Assembly: GCA_027492205.1 (NCBI GenBank)
Contig: JAOZFN010000008.1
Location: 30,041-94,040, forward strand
DNA length: 64,000 nt
Source: Thermoproteota archaeon
GTDB lineage: Archaea; Korarchaeota; Korarchaeia; Korarchaeales; Korarchaeaceae
Reading direction: 5' to 3'
Part shown: piece after piece, positions 34,402 through 42,087 of the stretch
Layout: each line of letters begins with the position of its first letter
Position numbering within the stretch: the first letter of the stretch is position 1
Notes under the pieces: model-generated
What the model was told of the DNA's origin: nothing
The model's database searches: none
Seen by the model: the letters and a program-made list of their open reading frames with translations, nothing else
Made by a program: the position numbers and the translations under genes

Positions 34402-34620
34402 TCAATCAAGGTACCCGAGGGCCCTGAGCCTCCGCTTGATGCGCTCCTCGTCCTCCCTGGTGAAGTCGAGCTTCGACTCCTCGTACGACGCGACGAGTTC
34501 TCTCAGCACGTACGTGACGTAGTCACTGACTGAGGAGAAGCCAGTTCCCTCAATCATGTGCTTCACCTTCTCATAGAGCTGGATGGGTATGGAAATCGTC
34601 GTATAGCGCCTTCTCGACAC
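34402..34620 (-). CDS. Small RHH-like protein ending in LRALGYLD
   Basis: This 72-residue protein starts with YTTISIPIQLYEKVKHMIEG, an RHH strand and helix, then FSSVSDYVTYVLRELV, and ends FTREDEERIKRRLRALGYLD. It is paralogous to the 70-residue protein at 26846-27058. It stands first in the sat-DHH-phosphodiesterase-cysC cluster, 17 nt before sat, and its promoter is back to back with another phosphatase-like gene. A CopG-type repressor of sulfate-activation genes is a reasonable guess. A TATA box (ATTAATTA, 34640-34652 region) lies 26 nt before the ATG. Confidence 0.65.
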   Translation of the reverse strand: MSRRRYTTISIPIQLYEKVKHMIEGTGFSSVSDYVTYVLRELVASYEESKLDFTREDEERIKRRLRALGYLD

Positions 34621-34641
34621 GGCTGGAACGTGAATCCATGT

Positions 34642-34650
34642 TAATTAATA
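34642..34650 (-). promoter_or_regulatory. TATA box of the sulfate-activation operon
   Basis: TATTAATTA on the minus strand is centred 26 nt before the ATG of the small RHH gene, fitting a leaderless operon mRNA. The divergent phosphatase-like gene has a separate CTTATA at 34705-34710. Confidence 0.55.
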
Positions 34651-34721
34651 TGCATTGCGCCTTAATTGCAGCCGCCACAAGGACCCCGAAACCTCCCCGT
34701 CACACTTATACCGGCAGGTAT

Positions 34722-36296
34722 ATGTGGCGTGTGGAGGGATGGCGGATCAATAGGACCCTGGTCGTCGGCCTCGACGGGCTCGACTGGAATCTGGTCTTCG
34801 ACTGGTCCTCCAAGTGGTCCCTGTCTAACTTCAAGAGGCTCACCGAGGAGGGGGCTGGCGGCGTACTCGAGAGCACCCTCCCCTCGACCACCCCCCCGGG
34901 CTGGACCTCGATCACCACGGGAGTCAATCCGGGCAAGCACGGGCTCTTCGACTTCTTCCGCGTCATAAGACGTGAAGGCTCCTGGACCTTTGAACTGGTG
35001 AACTCCACCCACAAGCGCGCCCCCGAGCTCTGGGACTACGTCGAAGGATCTTTCGTGATCAACCTGCCCGTCTCATACCCTCCCCGCCCCATAAGGGGCG
35101 TCATGATCACGGGCATGCTCACCCCATCCAGGGGGGCCAACTTCGCCTTCCCCCCCGAACTCAGAGACTGGCTCCTCGCCCGGTTCCCCGACTACAGGTT
35201 TGAGCTGCAGTGGAGTGAGTACGGGAACAGGAGGGAGGAGTTCATGCGCGACCTCACCAGGATGACGCAGCAGAGGATCCAGCTGTTCTGGGAGCTGTTT
35301 GAGAGGGACTGGCGACTGATGTTCTTCGTGATCGCAGGCACGGACAGGATACAGCACCTCATGTGGGGCACGCCCGAGATGAGGGAGTACTTCCGCATGG
35401 TGGACGACTTCCTGGGGGAGGTGATGGACCGTGTTCGGAGGGCCGGCGTCAATCTCTTTGTGGTCTCCGACCACGGATTCGGCCCGATACACAAGCTCCT
35501 CTACGTGAACTCGTTCCTCCATCGTGAGGGCTACCTGAGGCTCAGGGAGGGCCGGGCAGCCGGCGCCATGAGGGCCGTCGGCCTGGACAGGGAGAGGCTG
35601 AGGGGCCTGCTCTATAGGACCGGCCTGATCAGGCTGTACAGGAGGCTCTCCCCCGGGGTTGCGGAGGCCCTTAAGGCGGCGATCCCCGGTGAGTCCAACC
35701 CTGCGGTCGACTTCGACCTCGACAGGACGAGGGCCTTCATGTACGGGATGGGAGGGGTCTACCTCTCGGCTGAGGGGGAGGAGAGGCGGAGGCTGGTGGA
35801 GGAGCTGAGGGAGGGCCTCCTCACCCTGAGGGATCCGGACACGGGTGGGCGCGTCGTCGAGGCGGTCTACGAGAGGGGGGAGATATACAGCGGGCCTTTC
35901 GTGGGAGCGGCCCCCGACCTGATTCTGGTGCCGGCAGAAGGTTACTCGGTGGAGAGGCATGTGAGGCCCCGCCTCGTTGAGGTGTCGAGGGTCAAGAGGG
36001 CCGACCACAGGAGGACCGGGGTCATCCTCGCCTACGGCCCCGATGTGGAGCCCGGCGCTAGGGTCGACGCCTCGGTCTACGACGTCGCGCCGACGGTCCT
36101 GCACATGCTCGGGCTCCCGGTCCCGACCAACGTGGACGGCAGGGTCCTCCTCGAGCTGTTCTCACCGTCGTCCGAGCCCAGGAGGAGAGAGGTGTCCTTC
36201 AGGGACCCGCTTCGAACGCCCACCCCCAGAGGGGAGGTGAGCCTGGCGGTCAGGAGAGCCCTGGCTAAGAGGGGGACGCGAACGCCCGACCCGTAG
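34722..36296 (+). CDS. Alkaline-phosphatase-superfamily phosphodiesterase
   Basis: The 524-residue product has full motifs: LVVGLDGLDWNLVFDW, nucleophile loop LPSTTPPGWTSITTG and NPGKHGLFDFF, then IAGTDRIQHLMWG, FVVSDHGFGPIHK and KRADHRRTGVILAYG. It resembles the archaeal type I phosphodiesterase/nucleotide pyrophosphatase family and is the least degenerate of the four paralogs here. It diverges from the sulfate-activation operon. The CTTATA at 34705-34710 sits about 23 nt before GTG 34731, so that codon is a rival start to ATG 34722. No signal peptide is seen. Confidence 0.82.
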   Translation: MWRVEGWRINRTLVVGLDGLDWNLVFDWSSKWSLSNFKRLTEEGAGGVLESTLPSTTPPGWTSITTGVNPGKHGLFDFFRVIRREGSWTFELVNSTHKRAPELWDYVEGSFVINLPVSYPPRPIRGVMITGMLTPSRGANFAFPPELRDWLLARFPDYRFELQWSEYGNRREEFMRDLTRMTQQRIQLFWELFERDWRLMFFVIAGTDRIQHLMWGTPEMREYFRMVDDFLGEVMDRVRRAGVNLFVVSDHGFGPIHKLLYVNSFLHREGYLRLREGRAAGAMRAVGLDRERLRGLLYRTGLIRLYRRLSPGVAEALKAAIPGESNPAVDFDLDRTRAFMYGMGGVYLSAEGEERRRLVEELREGLLTLRDPDTGGRVVEAVYERGEIYSGPFVGAAPDLILVPAEGYSVERHVRPRLVEVSRVKRADHRRTGVILAYGPDVEPGARVDASVYDVAPTVLHMLGLPVPTNVDGRVLLELFSPSSEPRRREVSFRDPLRTPTPRGEVSLAVRRALAKRGTRTPDP

Positions 36297-36866
36297 GATC
36301 CTATCCCCTCTCAACGACGGCCACGACCGCGGAACCACCCCGGCACCGACGACCCCCTCGAAGTCCTAGGAAGGCTTCTCTGACGATCCTCTCGCAGGAG
36401 GAGTGTCATAACCCGGCTACCTCTCCATTAGGTGGGACCTCGGAGACTCGGTCAACGCCCGGGACGTTCGACGGGGCGTCGAAGCGAGAGAGGCTGAGCA
36501 GAGCGCATCTCACGGCGTTGGGACTGATCTGGCGCGCCTCAGAGAGAAGAGACCCTTGAGCGGGCCCGGCGCGAGTTCCGGCCCGTCCTCGGGGAGACGC
36601 TGGAGGAAGAAGTGAGGATACGCATTCCGATCGAGATGGGGGAGGGGCCAGGGGCTGGGAAGCTCAGCGAGAGGGTCTCTCCCGCGCCCGACGGGAGATC
36701 GCCGGGGTCATCCGTGAGGACAGGGAGGCCAGGTGGGTGTACCCCTCTGACGCCAGCTCGATCGCGGACCCCAGAGGGGGCTCTTAGGCCGAGATCTCCA
36801 CCACCAATCCGTGCGGGTGAATCGAGCCTAGCGATCCCGGGTGACTTCGCACGTCGGCGGATTCCC
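36297..36866. other. Gene-free stretch with possible decayed fragments
   Basis: No intact gene or RNA is seen. A few plus-strand segments look coding (for example around 36690-36787, reading ARREIAGVIREDREARWVYP) but are broken by stops and frame changes. Their family is unknown. Confidence 0.35.
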
Positions 36867-37214
36867 CTAGATCTCCCAGAGTTCGAGTCCGTACCTTCTC
36901 AGCCTCTCGTAGTGTCTGACGTTGAGCGTGGCCAGCTTGAGCCCTTTCGCGATGGCCGTGGCCCCGATCAGGAGGTCCGCATCTCTCATCGGCTCTCCCC
37001 TCTCCCTCAGGTCCCTGTAAATCCTGCAGTATGTCTCGACGACGTCGTTGTCCACCCCTATCACGCAGAAGGCCCCCTCCAGGAGTTCCTTCACCCCGCC
37101 CCTCTCTCGGTCTGGTACGCCCCTCAGGAACTCCAGCAGGGTCACGACCGAGACGCACCCGTCCAGCCTCTCCCCTCTCTTTATGGACTCAACGAGCACG
37201 TCCGTGTCTATCAG
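36867..37214 (-). CDS. vapC: VapC PIN-domain toxin with apparent CTG start
   Basis: The frame reads LIDTDVLVESIKRGERLDGC, then TLLEFLRGVPDRE, RDADLLIGATAIAKGL and ATLNVRHYERLRR, so the PIN acidic residues (D in LIDTD, E in LLEF, D in RDADLLIG) are present. The first standard start codon (GTG 37199) lies after the essential first aspartate. Upstream there is no ATG, GTG or TTG before a stop; a CTG at 37214 gives a normal PIN N-terminus. Either CTG is used, helped by coupling to the overlapping antitoxin, or the toxin is dead. It overlaps the antitoxin by 26 bases. Confidence 0.6.
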   Translation of the reverse strand: MIDTDVLVESIKRGERLDGCVSVVTLLEFLRGVPDRERGGVKELLEGAFCVIGVDNDVVETYCRIYRDLRERGEPMRDADLLIGATAIAKGLKLATLNVRHYERLRRYGLELWEI

Positions 37215-37461
37215 GAGCGGAGGCGTCGTCAGCCCCCCTGAGGGAGAACTCCTCCCTAAACCTCCTCCTCGACTCCTCGATCGAGGCCAGGTGGGGCAGC
37301 ACGAGACCCCTCAGCTCCCGAAAGGACGCCTCTCTCCTGGCCCGAAGGGCCTCCTCCATGAGCGACTCGAGAAATTCGCTCCAATTCATCTCCCCCCTGT
37401 ATCTCTCCAGCCTCTCCTTCACCTCCCTCCTCACCGAGATGGTGGAGTACTTCCTCCCCAG
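37189..37461 (-). CDS. vapB: VapB-like antitoxin, start ambiguous (CTG or GTG)
   Basis: The frame reads KYSTISVRREVKERLERYRG, then MNWSEFLESLMEEALRARRE and a helical tail, typical of archaeal VapB partners of PIN toxins. The first GTG (37434) falls inside the N-terminal beta strand. A CTG at 37461 would give the full MGRKYSTISV opening, with GGTGA seven bases upstream as a possible SD site. A TATA-like CTTATTATT lies near 37497-37505. The toxin overlaps its 3' end, so the pair is one operon. Confidence 0.6.
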   Translation of the reverse strand: MGRKYSTISVRREVKERLERYRGEMNWSEFLESLMEEALRARREASFRELRGLVLPHLASIEESRRRFREEFSLRGADDASAPDRHGRAR

Positions 37462-37601
37462 GGCCGCTCACCGTTCATTACGTCACGAATGAACTGAATA
37501 ATAAGATAGCGAGCGCGGAGGTTCGGGGGCGCGCTCCCCCGCGATCCATTGGGGACCCCTCGCCCCCAACATCAAACGCCGCGGCGCTTCGGCGTGCGCC
37601 G

Positions 37602-37982
37602 CTAGGGGGAGGCGCTCAGCAGGTCCCTGGCCCTCACGAACCTGGCTCCCCCTCTCTTCAGCATCTCCAGCTCCCCTCTGGTCATGAGGTGCATCTCCAG
37701 CGGGTACCACCACGGCATGCCCTCTCCCTCTAGGGCCTCGAAGATCCTGCTCACGATCTTGGCCCTCTCCAGCGCGCTCTCGGGAACCCTCTCGACCACG
37801 ATGGCCACGTCCACATCGCTGGCGGCCGTGAGGCCGCCCTCGACCACCGAGCCGAACACGTACACCTCGGCCCCTCCCAGAAAATCCTCGACGGCTCTGA
37901 GCAAGGCTGGCAGGTAATTCCTCCACTCCAGCAGACTCTTGAGCCTTCCGCTCAGCAACCTGATTGCCGCGTCGCTAATCAC
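37602..37982 (-). CDS. MNT-type minimal nucleotidyltransferase
   Basis: The 126-residue protein carries the Pol-beta-like signature VYVFGSVVEGGLTAASDVDVAIVVE, with GS and the two catalytic aspartates in SDVDVAI (shown as separate motifs GSVVEGG and SDVDVAI). It is the MNT half of a HEPN/MNT pair and overlaps the HEPN gene by eight bases. In characterised pairs the MNT protein AMPylates and silences the HEPN ribonuclease. Its own third acidic position is probably in PLEMHLMTRGELEML. Confidence 0.82.
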   Translation of the reverse strand: MISDAAIRLLSGRLKSLLEWRNYLPALLRAVEDFLGGAEVYVFGSVVEGGLTAASDVDVAIVVERVPESALERAKIVSRIFEALEGEGMPWWYPLEMHLMTRGELEMLKRGGARFVRARDLLSASP

Positions 37983-38394
37983 GGAACACCTCCTCCTCGA
38001 CCCTATCTATGAGCCTGCACACCCTACCTACGAGGTCGACGCTCTCTGACGCATCTTCAGAGGCATACTCCCTGGCCAGGTATCTCGACCCAACATAGGC
38101 CTCCTCTAGGATCCTCAGCTGGCTCCTCAAATCTCTAGCGAGGCCGGAAACTTCTCTTGCGAGGTCCCTCCTCCCGTGCTCCTCTAGGGCCCCCGACAGG
38201 ATGCCCAAGAGTTCCCTGAGGCCGTGAGTCCTGGGTAGGACCCCCAGCATTCTGAGTAGCAGCGCCTTGAGGCGCAGCTGAAGGGCCTGTTCGGCGAAGA
38301 AGCATGCAAGATCGTACTCGCCCCTCTGGAGGGCCTCCCTAGCGTGGCTCCAGAAGCCAGCAGACCTCCTGCGGAGCAGCTCGACGTCCCTCAT
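37975..38394 (-). CDS. HEPN-domain protein
   Basis: The ATG at 38394 gives 139 residues forming an all-helical HEPN fold: FWSHAREALQRGEYDLACFF, AEQALQLRLKALLLRMLG, THGLRELLGILSG and AYVGSRYLAREYA. It matches the PF05168 type (A-A-EQAL-LKA, HGL-L, SRY). The RX4HXY ribonuclease motif of HepT toxins is not seen, so this class may work differently. It is co-transcribed with the MNT gene. Longer upstream starts are possible (TTG 38403). A TATA-like CTAATAAG lies near 38434-38441. Confidence 0.8.
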   Translation of the reverse strand: MRDVELLRRRSAGFWSHAREALQRGEYDLACFFAEQALQLRLKALLLRMLGVLPRTHGLRELLGILSGALEEHGRRDLAREVSGLARDLRSQLRILEEAYVGSRYLAREYASEDASESVDLVGRVCRLIDRVEEEVFRD

Positions 38395-38532
38395 GGAGGA
38401 CAACGTGACTACCTCCGAGATAGCCGCTGCGTCCTTATTAGCGTGCCCGTCTGTTCGGACTTCCGACTGCCGCACTCTCCCGGAGACCTCTCCGGGGGGA
38501 TCTCGTGAGCTCCGCGCGAGATTCGGCCGCCG

Positions 38533-39309
38533 TCACCGACTCACGACCGTCGTGGTCCTGCCGGCCGTCATCCCGCCGTCCACCACGTAGACGGCCCCGG
38601 TCACGTAGGAGGCCAGGTCAGAGGCCAGGAACAGTACCACCCTGGCGACCTCGTCGGGAGACCCGATCCTGCGGATCGGCACGAGGTCCGCGAACCTCCT
38701 GTAAGCCTCCTCGTCCCCCGCTATGCCCCTGAGCATGGGCGTGTCCGTGAGGCCCGGGCACACAACGTTCACCCTGACGCCCGCCCCGGCCACCTCGAGG
38801 GCTAGGGCCCTGCTGAACGCTATCACGGCGGCCTTGGACGCGCAGTACGCGGTTCCCTTAGCGTATGGGCTGATGCCCGCCGTGGAGCTGACGTTGACGA
38901 TGCTCCCGCCCCCCCGCTCGATCATGTGCGGGAGAACCGCCCTCGTCATGAGGAACGTCCCCCTGAGGTTGACCGCGATCACCGAGTCCCAGTCCTCGAC
39001 GCTCAGCTCGGTCAGAGGGGCCGCGCGGTAGATGCCGGCGTTGTTGACCAGCACGTCGACCCTCCCGTGTGCCTCCAAGACCTCGCCGACTATCCTCTCC
39101 ACGTCCTCCTCCCTCGACACGTCGCCGCGGTGGAACGTCGCCTCGAAACCGGAGTCTGCCATGGTCCTGACGGCCTCAACCCCCCTCTCCTCCGATCGGC
39201 CCACCAGGGCCACTCCCGCTCCCTCCGAGGCGAAGAGTCTTGCCGTCGCGAGCCCTATCCCAGAAGTCCCGCCCGTGATCACGGCGACCCTCCCGTCGAG
39301 CAGGCCCAT
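38533..39309 (-). CDS. Short-chain dehydrogenase/reductase (SDR)
   Basis: The 258-residue enzyme has all classical SDR motifs: TGGTSGIGLATARLF (NAD(P)-binding), DVSREEDVERI, VNNAGIY, the catalytic Ser in VNVSSTAG and Tyr/Lys in YCASKAAV, then VCPGLTDTPM. It ends GAVYVVDGGMT. Residues GRSEE after beta-2 suggest NADP preference. Substrate unknown; 3-oxoacyl reductase or sugar/alcohol dehydrogenase are typical. The ATG at 39309 lies 29 nt after a TATA-like box (TATTGAAAAATT). It separates the intact and the dead HEPN/MNT modules. Confidence 0.88.
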   Translation of the reverse strand: MGLLDGRVAVITGGTSGIGLATARLFASEGAGVALVGRSEERGVEAVRTMADSGFEATFHRGDVSREEDVERIVGEVLEAHGRVDVLVNNAGIYRAAPLTELSVEDWDSVIAVNLRGTFLMTRAVLPHMIERGGGSIVNVSSTAGISPYAKGTAYCASKAAVIAFSRALALEVAGAGVRVNVVCPGLTDTPMLRGIAGDEEAYRRFADLVPIRRIGSPDEVARVVLFLASDLASYVTGAVYVVDGGMTAGRTTTVVSR

Positions 39310-39418
39310 GGCAGCACCCCCTCGACTCGATCTCGGGCAATTTTTCAATACGCGTTGTGAGAGCCCCCCGGCGGGGAGTTTGCCTGGCGACGGTAGTTGC
39401 GTTGAGGACCGCTCCCTC

Positions 39419-39780
39419 CTAGGGATCCAAGTTCCTCCGGGACCGGGCCGCCTTCAGGCTGAGCCTCTGCTTCTCGTCAAGGGCCCTTGCGAGCAGCCTC
39501 TCCCTGAGCAGCGGGACGCGCTCCAAAAGCGGCATCGACCGCGACAGCACGTGCCTCAGGACTCTCGGGGGGCGTTGTTCAACACCCTAACGTCGGCCGG
39601 GAGGCTCGTTCGCGCCCTTATCTCCTCCTCCGCCATCAGGGGGATCAGGAGATCGACCGCCGATGGCGCCAGGTAGACGCCCACATCCAAGTCTCTGAAG
39701 GCATCCCTCTCGACAAAGGATCCATAGAGCAGGGCGGTCGGTATTCCCTCTCTGTCTACCAGCCTGCGGACCTCCCGCAA
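39419..39780 (-). pseudogene. Frameshifted MntA-like nucleotidyltransferase
   Basis: The first frame reads ALLYGSFVERDAFRDLDVGV and stops soon after LNNAPRES. In the next frame the protein continues RVLRHVLSRSMPLLERVPLL up to NLDP and a TAG at 39419. The junction is a run of six C (minus strand, about 39568-39573), a typical slippage site. Restored, the gene would be a MNT-type nucleotidyltransferase following a HepT gene. A sequencing error in the run is an alternative. Confidence 0.65.
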
Positions 39781-39806
39781 AACCTCGGCTCTCTCCCCGG
39801 CTGAGC

Positions 39807-40250
39807 CTAATGGTCCTCAGCGGCCTCTCTGATTTCACGGATGAACCCCTCGACGCTGTCCAGGCCGACGTCCCTCGCCTCCCTATATACCCTCAGGTCT
39901 CGACCTCCCACTAGCGGTGTACTATCAGGTTTCTGAGCCTAATTGGGGATTTCAGAGAGTCTGCAGTGCCCACGCTCATGACCCCCATCTCTAACAGGCG
40001 ATCTGCCACCTGAGCGTAGGTCTCCACCTCACCCTCACGAGGAGGAGACCGACGTCAACTGTGGCCTCCACGATCTCCACGATCGGCATCCTCAGCGTGT
40101 AGAGGTTGCGATAATCGCTCAGGAAATCCTCCCGACTCAGAGAAGTTATTCCTCTCGTCCTCTCCAGAGACGACTCCAGATCCCTCAGGGGTTGAGCAGA
40201 CGGGCCTTTCGCGAGGCCGCGTGACCATCGTCTGATTCCAATGAATTCAT
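39807..40250 (-). pseudogene. Dead HepT (DUF86) toxin
   Basis: Pieces in different frames rebuild a HepT: LRDLESSLERTRGITSLSRE and FLSDYRNLYTLRMPIVEIVE, then GEVETYAQVADRLLEMGVMS and SPIRLRNLIVHR, then DLRVYREARDVGLDSVEGF ending AEDH-stop at 39807. The ribonuclease motif is RNLIVHR followed by TAG at 39911-39913 where the conserved Tyr of RX4HXY should be. At least two frameshifts add to this. The dead mntA follows directly. Confidence 0.7.
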
Positions 40251-40330
40251 CACTTACCTCATTGAAAGTGAGAGATGTCCAGCGTTCACCCCGGGGGTCG
40301 CGGCGTCCCGTTTACCCGCGCGCGGCCCCA

Positions 40331-40990
40331 CTAGAAGTACCTCCTCAGGCCAGCCCGCTCCTCAGTCAGAATTCGAGAGGCCGTCAGCCAGCTCCTCCTG
40401 GCTATCGGCGGGAGTGAGCCCCTCTCCCTCACCCACTCGCGCAGGAAGCGGATGGTCCTCTCGTCCCCGGCGTAGCCGGATCCGAAGTCGCCGTACTCAT
40501 CCCTCAGGCGCTCTATTATCCTGTCCCTGTGGACCTTCGCCAGTATCGAGGCCGCCGAGACGACTGGGTAATTCACGTCCGCCCTGTTCTCCGCCACGAT
40601 CTCAGCGTCGACGTCTCCCAGTCTCCTCCTGACCTCGAAGGCGTAGGACTCGGGGTACCTACCGGGGGCGTCCAGGATCGCCACGTCGGGCCTCAGCTCA
40701 CGTATCAGGTCGGCGGCTATCCTGGCCTCCAGCCTGTTCAGCCCTCCTGAGCCCACGGCCGCGTCTATCTCCCCGGGCCAGACCTCCACGAGGCGGTAGG
40801 CCCTCAGGGCCCTCACCAGCTCGTCGTAGAGCTCCTCCCTCCTGTCGGGCGTAAGGAGCTTCGAGTCCCTCACCCCAAGCTCAGCGAGGACTCCCTCGTC
40901 CCCCTCGTGGATCAGCGCCCCGCAGATCACCATGGGCCCGAGGACGGGGCCCCGACCGGCCTCGTCCACCCCCAGGATCCTCCTCGGCAT
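40331..40990 (-). CDS. rnhB: Ribonuclease HII
   Basis: The 219-residue enzyme cleaves RNA in RNA/DNA hybrids, including single misincorporated ribonucleotides. It begins RRILGVDEAGRGPVLGPMVI, with the first Asp-Glu pair and GRG motif; the next aspartate is in VAILDAPGRYP and the last catalytic region is VSAASILAKVHRDRIIERL. YGDFGSGYAGDERT is the usual substrate-binding loop. Length is typical for archaeal RNase HII. ATG 40990 is preferred over GTG 40999. The next minus-strand gene upstream ends 19 nt away. Confidence 0.93.
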   Translation of the reverse strand: MPRRILGVDEAGRGPVLGPMVICGALIHEGDEGVLAELGVRDSKLLTPDRREELYDELVRALRAYRLVEVWPGEIDAAVGSGGLNRLEARIAADLIRELRPDVAILDAPGRYPESYAFEVRRRLGDVDAEIVAENRADVNYPVVSAASILAKVHRDRIIERLRDEYGDFGSGYAGDERTIRFLREWVRERGSLPPIARRSWLTASRILTEERAGLRRYF

Positions 40991-41009
40991 CCCCGGCACA
41001 CCACTCCGC

Positions 41010-41528
41010 CTACGGGACGGCGGACCCCAGGGCGAGCCCGGCCACGACCATGCCGGCCCCCGCCAGGGCGAAGGCGGTCGCGAGGATGTAAAGGAGGATG
41101 CTCAGGGAGTTCACGGACGACCTGGCGCTCAGGGCGGCCGCGCGCGCGTCCTTTAGGTCCGGAACCGAGAGCGATCCCAGGTCGCTGGCGAGGCCCCTGA
41201 GGCTCTCGCCCGCCTCGCTCAGGCTCTCTGCGTACCCCTCGAACGGCCTCATTCCGAGGATGCTCACGTTCCCCGCCCTCTGGGCCACCTCTTCGAGGGA
41301 ATCCGCGAGCCTGCCGAGGTCCCCCGCGGCCCGAGCCCTGGTCCGGTCGAAGGACCTGAGGGACTCGTCCACCTCGTCCACGGCCTGAATCAGGTCGTCG
41401 ATGGTCCTGTGGAGGTCCGACCTGACCCTGCTGGTCTGGAGGGCCAGCGCGGCCGAGCACAGGACCAGGGCCAGCCCCACGGCCGCCAGCGTCGGTCCCA
41501 GAAACCTCGCGTCCAGAGCCATCTCCAT
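41010..41528 (-). CDS. Membrane protein with coiled-coil between two helices
   Basis: I do not recognise the family. The 172-residue protein has one N-terminal helix (FLGPTLAAVGLALVLCSAAL), a long central alpha-helical stretch (DLHRTIDDLIQAVDEVDESL onward, about 35-135) and a C-terminal helix (SILLYILATAFALAGAGMVV). Both ends would lie in the cytosol with the helical part outside, a design seen in sensor and scaffold proteins. It is divergent from the UspA gene, and a symmetrical TTTTTATGAT box between them may serve both. It is followed by rnhB. Confidence 0.6.
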   Translation of the reverse strand: MEMALDARFLGPTLAAVGLALVLCSAALALQTSRVRSDLHRTIDDLIQAVDEVDESLRSFDRTRARAAGDLGRLADSLEEVAQRAGNVSILGMRPFEGYAESLSEAGESLRGLASDLGSLSVPDLKDARAAALSARSSVNSLSILLYILATAFALAGAGMVVAGLALGSAVP

Positions 41529-41552
41529 CTTGGCTGGGGCCGCCGGCTTGCC

Positions 41553-41562
41553 TTTTTATGAT
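41553..41562. promoter_or_regulatory. Shared TATA box for divergent membrane protein and UspA genes
   Basis: TTTTTATGAT (plus) or ATCATAAAAA (minus) is centred 26 nt before the UspA ATG (41584) and 30 nt before the minus-strand ATG (41528). Only one such box is present in the 55-bp gap, so both leaderless transcripts may use it. Confidence 0.5.
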
Positions 41563-41583
41563 GCCAGGGAGGGGGCGCGCGGA

Positions 41584-42045
41584 ATGTTCCCGAGGGTCCT
41601 GTTTCCCACAGACTTCTCTGAGGAGGCGGTGTCGGCGGTCGAGGACATACTGGCCTCCAGCCCCAGCAGGCCCGGGGAGCTCATCCTCCTCCACGTCATC
41701 GACTCGAAGCTTTTGGAGGCCGTGGTCGAGGCCACCAGAGAGGCCTACGGGAGCGAGGCCAGGGCCAGGGACGCGGCCTTCGCGACCCTCAAGGCGGACG
41801 CTGAGAGGAAGATGAGGAGGGTCTACGAGAGGATGGTCAAGTACGCCCAGACCGTCCTGACGGAGGTCAAGATAGGAAAGCCCGCCGAGGAGATCGTCGA
41901 GTCGGCCGAGGAGCACGACGTCAACCTGATCCTGATCCCCTCGAGGAGCACGGTCGGGATAAAGTCCCTCGTCTTCGGCAGCGTGGCCCTGGGCGTCCTG
42001 GAGCTGACCACCAGGCCCGTCCTGCTCGTGAAGCTCAGGGGGTGA
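41584..42045 (+). CDS. Universal stress protein (UspA) family
   Basis: The 153-residue single-domain protein starts RVLFPTDFSEEAVSAVEDIL, contains ELILLHVIDSKLLEA and ends NLILIPSRSTVGIKSLVFGS then VALGVLELTTRPVLLVK. This is the Usp fold. The usual ATP loop G-2X-G-9X-G(S/T) is only partly kept (final GS present, first glycines replaced), so nucleotide binding is doubtful. Usp proteins support survival in stress. ATG 41584 is chosen for its spacing to the shared TATA box. Confidence 0.85.
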   Translation: MFPRVLFPTDFSEEAVSAVEDILASSPSRPGELILLHVIDSKLLEAVVEATREAYGSEARARDAAFATLKADAERKMRRVYERMVKYAQTVLTEVKIGKPAEEIVESAEEHDVNLILIPSRSTVGIKSLVFGSVALGVLELTTRPVLLVKLRG

Positions 42046-42087
42046 GGGGAACGGAGTTGGAGACGCTGGGGTAGGGGGCTGTCCGCC

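Noticed and set aside
35073..36104. 343-codon frame antisense to a phosphatase-like gene
   Set aside because: Shadow; His/Pro/Val-rich and without start context.
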